Part shown: piece after piece, positions 44,101-56,100 of the stretch
How positions within the stretch are numbered: position 1 is the stretch's first letter
Layout of the letters: each line of letters opens with the position of its first letter
Assembly: GCA_021292105.1 (NCBI GenBank)
Contig: CM037871.1
Span: forward strand, 52,683,261-52,747,260
Source of the DNA: Anadara kagoshimensis
Lineage: Eukaryota; Mollusca; Bivalvia; Arcoida; Arcidae
Length of the DNA stretch: 64,000 nt
Direction: 5' to 3'
The notes under the pieces: model-generated
What the model saw: only the letters and a program-made list of their open reading frames with translations
What the model was told of the DNA's origin: nothing
Database searches by the model: none
Program-made: the position numbers and the translations under genes

Positions 44101-47100
44101 GTGGCCTTTATAGACAGATTTGACTGTATATATATTTTCAATAAAAAAATCCTATTTTACCTATTTGTTGCAAGTATTGTTTACACATAAATTGAAAAGG
44201 TTCATGAATTGTATTTCCAGATCATTTGAAGAAAAGTTTAGCAGCACATGAGAAATATTTTCAGGTTAGTATTTACTATATATACACTGTAAAACAACTT
44301 ACCTCTGAGGTGATTCCTTGATAGAAACAATTTATGAAATTAATGTTTCTTAATTCTGAAAGCTTCATATTAAGGGATCCTTTATCCAATATCAAAATGT
44401 TCAATAAACAATTAACCTGTTAACTGATACTGAAATTACTGAATATACCATTTATCATCACTTTGAAAGGCTTTCAGTTTTGGACAGCCTAATTTTCTAT
44501 ATAGTATCATAAATTTTTTAAGTGTGCCTAATAATTTTAAAAATGTACTTGTACTTCATATAGACTACATACTATATTGTACATCTATTTTATATAGACT
44601 TTGAAGAAAGAATTCAAACAAAAGCTTAACAAATTGGAATCAGACACAGAAGAAGCCATCTTACAACTAAAGACACATGGATTATCCTCTGAAGGTCAGA
44701 ATTTATTAAAGTTATTTTATCCCCTGCCTTTCAAAGATAGAGTGATATATTAAATTTGATCCGTCATCCATCTGGCCTGACACTTTTTGTCCAAAATATT
44801 TTTCCAAAAACTACAAAACACTAATTTATGAAACTTGGTGCAACTTTGAACTTAAGTGCACTCACAAAAACATACCTACTGATGAGGAAGAAATGCTGTA
44901 AGTACTTATTAATTAACTAAAACTTGTTCAATTCTGCCCTCATGAATTTAACCCTATTTTGTTTTTAAATGCCAAAAGATTTTATTGTGATTTCTGAAAC
45001 ATCAAATTGGAAAAGTCCTTCTTTTTAATACAGAGTGCCTTTTTGATATTCTAACATGTTTAAGGGATGGTGAAGTGAATAAACACCATAGAAATTTAGA
45101 TTTATCTCAATACATGTATGGTAGGGTTTTACTGGATGTACAAATGAGCATCCTATATGCACATATTTGCCCTTTGGACTCTCCAAAATTTGGCATGTGT
45201 ATCCAGTTGGACGCATGAAAACTGTACATTAGTCATCGTCAGTGCAAGTATACGATTGAATTTGATTATCAACACATAATAACATTGTGTGGGTCAAACA
45301 AGCTGGTTCTTTTGGCTGAAACAAAACTTATAAATTATTGAAGACTATAAAGTATTCAAGCCTTCTTTGTTATCATGGAAGCATGGAGCCTTGAAATTTA
45401 TGTCTGGACCTTCATTTCTTTTTACCCTACAGCACTGGGACCCCCACATTTAAAAATGGCAGTAACTCCCTAATAAGATACCAACTTTAAGAAGTATAAC
45501 TTCTTTAACAAGTATTACAGAGCAAAATTTATAATGTAAATATGTCACTTTTACTCCAAGTAGTAATTTTTTGTCATCCTTTTGCATTTCAAGACTATCT
45601 TCAAAATTTAAGTCAAAGTGGTAGTCGACTAGACTTTTTAACTTAATAATGTTTTAATGTAAAATAAAAATCATTGTAAAAAAAGTATTTAAAATAAGGA
45701 ATTATCTTTAAAATCATGTAAAATGGCAATAAAACATTGTTAGTCTCTCTTTTACTCTTTGTGTTATTTTACAGAACTATCACAACAAACAGAAGATTTA
45801 AGTACAACACTGGAGAGACAGAAAGAAGAATCACAACAAGAACTAGATACATGTGCTAGGCTCATAGCGGAGGCATATGATAAGTATGTTATATATAATC
45901 GCACATGTCATGTTATAACTAATAAAAAAGGAAATCTGGGGCATTCCGCAAAGTAATCTGGGAATTTTTGTGAAAATCAAGGACATTTTTACCAAAGTTG
46001 GGAAATATTTTTATCAGAAACAAAATTAATTGTACCAAAAATTAATGCCTTCAGTGGAAAATTTATATATTTTATAATTATGACATTATAATAATTGTTT
46101 TTAAGCTTGCATGTTGTGTCCCCAATATTATCTTAATATGGGCATTAAGTGATTAAAATGTCTGGTATATTTATTTAAAATATCTTGTGATTTATACATG
46201 TTATATATGATTTTAAAACTTTGTCAGATTGTTTAAGAGTTACATGTCATGTGTTTAGTGTGATGCCACAAAGTCTGTTTATAATAATTATACATATGTA
46301 ATTAAATATCAATCTGATTGGACAATGGGCATGTAATCATTTTAGTTCCTTTAAGTGACTTGGTGAAGCTTGACACATGTCAGAATTTGTAAAAAAGCAG
46401 TTAGCATATTGCAATCTGGCCCAAGTTTCACAAGTATTCACTAAGATTTTCTTTTACTTAAATCTGACAAATTTTGGCAACATTTTGTGGTACTACAAAT
46501 AAAAAGTTAAAATAAAGCTGTAATGAGCCTTGACTGATCTTCAAAATGACACCTTAAATTCCCGAATATCTTAAAAATTTACAAAATTATTACGTTATCA
46601 AATTTTCCAGATTTGTAAGAAATAGTTGTGAAACTGGATTGGTCATTGGATTTGTAGATGATAAATCCAGTAATTGTGATCAGATTTAGACTGACTTTGG
46701 TCAGGATGTTTATTATTATAGTGTATCAATTGTATAGTGCCTCAAGTTTAACCTGTCCATTTGACCTTTAATTTGAATATTAGATTGGACTTATAGAACA
46801 TGTTACATGTGTGATTCAGGTAAGACAGAATGTTTCATTACCATAAACACCTGGAATTACTACCATCTATTATTATATATTAATTTTATACAGCCCCGAA
46901 ATATCACAATGGATATGTGTGTTTGAATATTCAAATAAAAGTTCACATGGTCAGGTTAAACTTGACACACTATATATGTGACCAAATTGTAGCATTTTTA
47001 AATAACAAACTGTTACATGATTTTTTTTTATACTTCCATATGATAACAGGGGATCAACCTTAGAGGCTTTCTTTCGTATAATTTTGAAAGGTATATTTTA

Positions 47101-50100
47101 GCAGTTTTCCTGGTGCCTCAAAATTGTTTTTATCTTTTAATCATTTATACAATTTGACTTATTTCAGGTATTTAACTAATTACATTCCAAACTTAGAAGT
47201 ATTACCTGTGAAGACGTCAATAAATCTACTAGGGAAAGAAACCAAAATTTCTGATGTTCTCTTAAATCCAAAAGACAGGTAAGTTACAAGATATAAAGTG
47301 ATACCTGTTGTAGGGACACCTGTATACAGGTTGTACAGAAACTACACATTTATCTATATATTCTGTGTACTAGTATATACTGTACATGTTAAAGTCCATA
47401 TGCTTATGGATCACATCACTTTTCGCAACATAGTTTTGTCCAACTTGTTCTCACAACCTAGTTTTTTTTTCTAACTTGTTAGATCCTAGTAAAAGAAAGT
47501 ACATGTGCCGGTAGTTGGTTTTCTCTGGGCACTCCTGTTTCCTCCACCATCCATGAACCGACTGCCCCTTGACATAAGTGAAAGTATCTTGACTGGGCTG
47601 TGGAAAACATTTCTACACTCTACTCTAATACAAATGTATGTATAAATGTCAGTTCACCAACCCAACTATTACAATATATGCTCCAGCACTAAACTTTGAT
47701 GGAAAATTAAGTAAGTTCTGGCAGCATATTTATAGTGAATACTTCTTAAAGTTGAAATTCCATGTTTAAATTTTGTTAAAGTAATAAGTAAATGTTGGAG
47801 CAGAATGAACCCATTGCCAATCTTAAAACTCACCTGTACAATTAAAACATAATCATTATAATTAGTGCAGAAATGAAAAAGAAAATCATGAGGAAATGAA
47901 AAAATGAAAATTGAAAAATAATGCAGATATACAGTGAATCAATCCTCCTGATAGGTGATTAAAAGTTGATGGAAGACATCAAAGACCATGAAGACTGTAA
48001 TTAAATATTACAGAAGTCTAAATTAATGACTGATAACTACAAAAAGTATAGCAATAAAATATGTTTTTTTGTTTGCAGTGTGATACAGAGAATCAGAGCA
48101 ACAACAGAGGCTGCAATGAAAGCCAGAGGTAACCCTGTAGTCAAATGGCCTGATGATATAGTGTTTGTTCTGTTTGGGTAAGATTATGTTTTGTAACAAA
48201 TTGAATAAGACGCTACAATTAAATGGATCAGACAATTGCAAAATACAATTTAATTTATATTGTCATGACAACTTGAGAGTTTAGTCAAAATTTCTGTGGT
48301 TCTTTTGATAATCTTTCTACACAAGTTCTACAGTGGGACTGTGACAACTGTGGTGACATATTACAAATCACTTGAAGTCAAGTTAGAATTGAATTTCATT
48401 TTTTTCAGGGGTTATTGAGTAATGAACCAGATTTTAGACCTGGCATATCTGACATGAACTGCTTCACAGATCACTTGATTTCACAAATTCTAAAATCAGG
48501 ATCATTATTTGATGAACCCCCCCCCTCCAAAAAAAACCCCAAAAAACAAACCCCAAACGATTGAAAGTCAATTCCTATATTTACAACACATTTCAATTTT
48601 AATCTGAAATAAAGTTGACATTTTAGATAAAATGATTACTCTTTTCATGATATGAAGCATTATTTCTGATGATGATTGTAATCCATGTTCAGTGTACCAG
48701 GTATACCATATGAAGATGAATGTTAGAGGGGCCAAGATGATTTTTCCTTATAGCCCATTGAATAACCTGTACCACCCAACTCATTTTTTTATTTTTTTTT
48801 GGCTAAAAAATGTGGGTTTAGGCCATTGATATGGGCAATATATTGAGGAAATAACTTAATATTTGTTTAACCAATTACAGACCATTTGCCAAGTGTAGTC
48901 AGTGTGAGATGGAACAGAAAATAATGGATACTATATATCATGGTAAAGAATATTCAGATGTAACTGTGGTGTCTCCTCATTCTGACAGAGTGCTCCAGCT
49001 TAATATCGTGAGTTTTAGATTTTACATACTTTTTCCTTTAGTTTGTACATCTCGTTATCTCAATTAGGGGCCTTGGAGGCTAAGTGGTCTAAAAGGCATG
49101 CTTACAGACTACAGTGCATTACACTGCCTAGGTTCAAATCTATCTCCAAACGATCCTAGTGTCGAAAGTTTGTCAATTTTCTTGCCAACTGTCAGTGGTC
49201 TTTTTATGGCCACTCCAGTTTCCTCAACCATCCATGATCTGACTGCCTCAGTATAAGTGAAAAATCTTCACAGGGGGCATAAAACCATTTTTCTACTTTT
49301 CTTTTTTTTACCCTGATTTTTTTATGTTCAAATTTCTTTCTACATATTGACATGATAAAATACTGCATAATAAATGTTTGCATTGCATGAGAACTTCACT
49401 TGGGCTGATGGTATCTTTTAAGTAAGTAAATAAACTTCCTTGCAAAGAAAAACCATCATTCCTTTATCTTAATAGATAGATATTTAACATAAATCATTTA
49501 CAAATCATTCCAATGGTCAGCAGCTACATGTTTAATTTGTTGGTGATGTCTGTTTGTGTTTGTGACAGTCAAATATGAGTTGAGTAATGGTGTTTAATGT
49601 CCCAGTCAAGAATATTTCACTTGTATCGAGACATTGCCAGCTATAGGCAAAGGTGCAGAAATTTTGCCTGTGCATTGCGCTGATGGCATTGTACAGCAGG
49701 GTTGTTTAGCGTGCCAAACCCACCATGACATGGGGTCTCGTTTATTTTAAGTTCCCATCCAAAAGAACTGTGACTTTATTTCGTAATGCCAAATGCTTGG
49801 CGAAAGAACAGTCAGTACCCACTTTCAAGTCTTGGGTCAGACCTGGCCGGGAATTGAACCCACGAACTTCCAGGTACGCAGCAAACACTCTACCAATAGT
49901 CAAATATGCAAAATTTTCAAAGAAAATCCAGTAAACTATGAATGAGTTTAGTATTTTTCACTTATTTTAGCAGGATGTAACAGAAAGTCACAATGAACAT
50001 CAATGGTCACAAATGAAATGCTTTTTATACGTAGTAAAATATTACTATGGAGATGTGTGTCATGCCATAATATGTTGCCAAGTACATAACTTTTGGTGTA

Positions 50101-53100
50101 AAAATCACCATATTTAACATGTAAAATCCCCTAACTGCAACATTTCCCTTTCTTGTAACAGAAATACTGGATAGCTATTTTCAGTTTTCAACAGGGCTCG
50201 AGTAAATGAACAATAATAACATTTATTTAAGGTCTCACGAAACAGTTTCGTATTTTCGTCCACGGTCTAACCATGAAATTACTCGGCAAAAATTGCCATG
50301 GCAACATAAATCACCCTACCGCTTTCGCGTTTTGCATTTTAAATGAATAAAAAGTATATACATTAAAAGAGTGGGTCTAAATGTTTGTAAAAATATCAAA
50401 TTCGTAAATCATTGTTGAAGAAATACGAAACTACATGAACATTTCGGCCGCCAATATTGCGGCCCCTTGACAGCGTTTCGTAATACGATTTTAGCACCAT
50501 TTTTTAAAATTAGTTTATCTCGAAAACGAGCAGAACGTGCTATTAATTTTATTGCATAAATAAAGAGCACTTTCAAAGATCTTTTAAATGATATAATGTT
50601 TTCCACCCTAATTAAACCGGAAATACAACGTATTTTGGCGTAAAAGTGCACAATTTGGGTATTTTTGGAGAATTTTTGTTATGAAAGAGTTACGTCTCCT
50701 TGCCTTTGGCGGCCATTTTGTTTCACATTTTGACATTTTTTTAAAATGCGCCAGATATCTCATCATCTTAGGTCTTTAAAAAACCAAACATATGCACCTT
50801 ATTTCCAATAACAGTGAAATTATTTAAATTTGACATGTGTTTACCGGTTTTTCGAGTCGGAAAATGGCAGAAACTGTTTAGTGATACCTTAAATGCAAAG
50901 CCGCCATTATGCTAAGTACGAATCAAACGTATTGTTCTAGTTTTACATGTACCATGAAAGCGAAATTTCGACTGTTTCACATAGATATGGTATCTTTTAA
51001 TTGAATTATGCAAGTTTTCGCTCAGCTAGACTACCGTGCCGTGTTTAATAATGTACCAAAATACGTAACTAGGGGTGAAAAATGGCGACCGGAAGTGGGA
51101 GAACAATTACGCGGGAAATGTCCTTATTGCTTTCATTGCTAGCATGTACAGCGCCAACTCTAGGCGCATATTTTTAAAAGTTGCGCGCATGTTTAAAGCT
51201 ATTCTTGTACTTCTTTTTGCATATTTCAATACTATGGACTCTATGCATAAACTGGATTAAACCGGTTTTGAATAAACCCCATCATAATTGTAAAGTGCCT
51301 TTATTTTGTACATTTGACACAGACATCTACCATTCATTACTTGACTTCCGCCGCTGCTATTGGGGCCCCGATGACCATCGGCCACTTAAAATCGGGGGCA
51401 TCTTGAAGCAGTACAAATCATTTTCACTACTCAACCTAACGAAAACCTTTGCATAGCATATTAATCGAAAGAAGGTCTATTGTTTATAGGATACCCATTT
51501 GAAAAGTTGTGTTTTGTAGCCGTTTTGGTGCTATTTTTGGCCAATTTTGAGTCCATTAGAAGGGGTACCCGATAAAAAACGCACGCGCAAAGGGTGAATT
51601 TTGCGTCAAAACATACAGTGTGATATATCATTTTGTTCAGATTTTTCAGGAGATTAATCTGACCGTTTTTTTAAATTTTTCACAAATTTTTGATTTTATT
51701 TAAGGTCTCACGAAACAGTTTCGTATTTTCGTCCACGGTCTAACCATGAAATTACTCGGCAAAAATTGCCATGGCAACATAAATCACCCTACCGCTTTCG
51801 CGTTTTGCATTTTAAATGAATAAAAAGTATATACATTAAAAGAGTGGGTCTAAATGTTTGTAAAATATCAAATTCGTAAATCATTGTTGAAGAAATACGA
51901 AACTACATGAACATTTCGGCCGCCAATATTGCGGCCCCTTGACAGCGTTTCGTAATACGATTTTAGCACCATTTTTTAAAATTAGTTTATCTCGAAAACG
52001 AGCAGAACGTGCTATTAATTTATTGCATAAATAAAGAGCACTTTCAAAGATCTTTTAAATGATATAATGTTTTCCACCCTAATTAAACCGGAAATACAAC
52101 GTATTTTGGCGTAAAAGTGCACAATTTGGGTATTTTTGGAGAATTTTTGTTATGAAAGAGTTACGTCTCCTTGCCTTTGGCGGCCATTTTGTTTCACATT
52201 TTGACATTTTTTTAAAATGCGCCAGATATCTCATCATCTTAGGTCTTTAAAAAACCAAACATATGCACCTTATTTCCAATAACAGTGAAATTATTTAAAT
52301 TTGACATGTGTTTACCGGTTTTTCGAGTCGGAAAATGGCAGAAACTGTTTAGTGATACCTAAGATTAATTTACATGTATTTGTTTGTCTGTATCCATAGA
52401 AACCAGGAAGTGAAATAGCCATATTTGGTCATGTTGTATGTGAGAGTGACTTGCCAAAGAGATGTTTTGTACAGTGTTTTAATAATGGTGAACAACAAAA
52501 ATGTGATTACTTCCTGTGTAAACAATGTGGATTCCAATGTAAGTTGTAAAATTAACAGGAAAATTTAAAAGCACATGTATGTGTTCCATATAAAATAATA
52601 GACAAGTGTTATTAGTTGTAGGTTTAAAGATCACAGTGCCTCACAGTGGCTAGGTTCCAAAGTTCCAGCCCCTATCAGAGTGCCTCATAGTGGCTAGGTT
52701 CCAGTCCCTATCACAGTTGCCTCACAGTGGCTAGGTTCCAGTCCCTATCACAGTGCCTCACAGTGGCTAGGTTCCAAACTTCCAGTCCCTATCAGAGTGC
52801 CTCATAGTGGCTATGTTCCAAAGTTCCAGCCCCTATCAGAGTGCCTCATAGTGGCTAGGTTCCAGTCCCTATCACAGTTGCCTCACAGTGGCTAGGTTCC
52901 AGTCCCTATCACAGTGCCTCACAGTGGCTAGGTTCCAAACTTCCAGTCTCTACCACAGTGCCTCATAGTGGCTAGGTTCCAGTCCCTATCACAGTTGCCT
53001 CACAGTGGCTAGGTTCCAGTCCCTATCACAGTGCCTCACAGTGGCTAGGTTCCAAACTTCCAGTCCCTATCAGAGTGCCTCATAACGGCTAGGTACCAGT

Positions 53101-56100
53101 CCCTATCACAGTGCCTCACAGTGGCTAGGTTCCAAAGTCCCTATCAGAGTGCCTCATAGTGGCTAGTTCCAGTCCTATCACAGTGCCTCACAGTGGCTAG
53201 GTTCCAGTCCCTATCACAATGCCTCATAGTGGCTAGGTTCCAGTCCCTATCACAGTGCCTCATAGTGACTAAGTTCCAGTTCCTATCACAGTGCCTCATA
53301 TATAGTGGCCATGTTCCAGTCCCTATCACAATGCCTCATAGTGGCTAGGTTCCAGTCCCTATCACAGTGCATCATAGTGTCTAAGTTCCAGTTCCTATAA
53401 CAGTGCCTCATATATAGTGGCCATGTTCCAGCCCCTATCACAGTGCCTCTTAGTGGCTATGTTCCAGTCCCTATCACAGTGCCTCATAGTGACTAAGTTC
53501 TAGTTCCTATCACAATGCCTCTATATAGTGGCCATGTTCCAGTCCCTATCACAGTGCCTCATAGTGGCTAGGTTCCAGTCCCTATTACAATGCCTCACAG
53601 TGGCTAGGTTCCATTTTCCTACCAAAGTGCCTCACAGTGGCTAGGTTCCAGTCCCTATCACAGTTCCTCACAGTGGCTAGGTTCCAGTCCCTATCACAAT
53701 GTCTCACAGTGGCTAGGTTCCAGTCCCTATCACAGTGCCTCACAGTGGCTAGGTTCCAGTTCACGGTGTTCCAGTCCCTACCACAGTGCCTCACTGTGGC
53801 TAGGTTCCAGTCCCTATCACAATGCCTCACAGTGGCTAGGTTCCAGTCCCTATCACAGTGCCTCACAGTGGCTAGGTTCCAGTCCCTATCACAGTGCCTC
53901 ACAGTGGCTAGGTTCCAGTCCCTACCACAGTGCCTCGCAGTGGCTAGGTTCCAATCCCTTTCACAGTGCCTTACAGTGGCTAGGTACCAGTCCCTACCAC
54001 AGTAGCTAGGTTCCAGTCCCTAGCACAGTGCCTCACAGTGGCTAGGTTCCAGTTCCTATCATAGTGGCTAGGTTCCAGTCCCTATCACAGTGCCTCACAG
54101 TGGCTAGGTTCCAGTCCCTATCACAGTGCCTCATAGTGGCTAGGTTCCAGTTATTACCGAAGTGCCTCACAGTGGCTAGGTTTCAGTCCCTATCACAGTG
54201 CCTCACAGTGGCTAGGTTCCAGTCCCTATTACAGTGCCTCACAGTGGCTAGGTTCCAGTCCCTATCACAGTGCCTTACAGTGGCTAGGTTCTAGTCCCTA
54301 TCACATTGCCTCATAGTGGCTAGGTTCCAGTCCCTATCACAGTGCCTTACAGTGGCTAGGTTCCAGTCCCTATCACATTGCCTCATAGTGGCTAGGTTCC
54401 AGTCCCTATCATGGTGCCTCATAGTGGCTAGGTTCCAGTCCCTATCACAGTGCTAGGTTCCAGTCTCTATCACATTGCCTCACAGTGGCTTGGTTCCAGT
54501 CCCTATCACAGTGGCTAGGTTCCAGTCCCTATCACATTGCCTCATAGTGGCTAGGTTCCAGTCCCTATCAGGACAGATCATACTATGATAAAGGTTACAG
54601 TTTGATTAACCAAAGTCAGTGGTTTTCTAAGTATTTTGCTTTCTTCCACCATTGCAGAAAAAAGGCCAACTAAATATATTTGAAATATAAAATATAATAC
54701 TTTATACATATATATATTTATATATTATTTGAAATATTAAATATACCAGGACCAGGAAATTATTTCCTTAAAAACTTAATTATTAGTTTATAATTAATTA
54801 TTTTTGCTGAAAAACATGTCTGTAATTTAAAATCTAATCATACTTGAAAATGTCACTTTTTAATTTCCTGTGATGGTATATTTCTAACAAAGATGACCTT
54901 GAACATTACATGTAAATCATGTTGCTCAGTTTGTAGAGTGTTAGACTCAGGATCCAAGGGTTGTGAGTTCGAATCCTGACAGAGGCTGTTGTGGCATTAA
55001 GCAAGTTATTTCATTTCACCATGTTCACATTGCTGCTGACTTGCTCTGTGTCAGGATAAGGTGGGGCAGCAACCTCTGCAACTGCCATCTTGGTAAAATA
55101 GCACCCAAAAGTCTCCCCGAGTGTGCACTCGTACAAAGCAGACATAGACATAACACATGCTGTCAGTCATGGTTATATCAGGCTAGCCTAGTGTAATCTT
55201 GCTGATACTTGCACTGCAGTGCAAAGATTAAATGTGCCAAAACAAGTCTTAGGTTTATTAAAGATGTCTAATATAGCATATATGTATAAGGCTGACATCT
55301 AATTCAAAAACTCAAAAAGAGCTAGAAGTGGAAAAATCTTAGATTAATTTCAGAAACTTGTTTCAAGGTTTCCTGAGAGTCTATACACATTGTACATGTA
55401 TTTATATGTACTATCTATTTATGTATGTTAATTTTGAAAATAAATTAACATTAACCATGTTTACCTTTAACAAGTGTTACTGGTTTATTCTTTCAGGGAT
55501 TTGTCGGTCTTGTATGGAAGTATGTCATAAAGGTAATGATTTTTGTCCGTACACATACTAGAATGTTCTTACTTATATCCTTGCATTACAAAAGAGAATT
55601 GTGATAATTCAAATCATTTATTTTCGTGGAATCCAATTTTCATGGTTCTTAGACCATGTAGACAAATACCGTTTTGTGGGGTTGTAAATTTGTGTTTTTT
55701 GTTTACTGTAAGTGTGTTATACAGTATATACTATTTCGTTGAGATGTAAATTTGTGGGTTAGTATATCCACCCAAAACAACAAAATTGAGATGTCACGAA
55801 AATTACTGATTTTACAGTACAGTAAACCCTCATTATAATGCCCCTCAATAACTTTGCCACCTCACTTATTGCCACACTATTTTGAAGTCCCAAACTCCAT
55901 TTTGTTTATGTTTTTTATCTGCCTCCCCCAATTTATCACCAAAGCCCTTTATAATGCCAAAATTTGACTGAACAAATGGTGGAGATAAATCAAGGTTTTA
56001 CTGTATAATATAATTCAAACTTTTAAGAAAATCTGTTAGTCTTTCTGAAAAATGTTAAAATGTATCCAGTAATCTTAATGATAAATTCTTTATATTTTGT

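Noticed and set aside
50223-52360. LTR retrotransposon with ~660-bp LTRs
   Set aside because: Each direct repeat has its own inverted ends and TTAA flanks. There are no TG...CA ends, primer-binding site or gag/pol frames between them.
54913-54985. tRNA gene
   Set aside because: A- and B-box-like sequences are present, but acceptor and T-stem pairing is poor and a SINE core follows directly.
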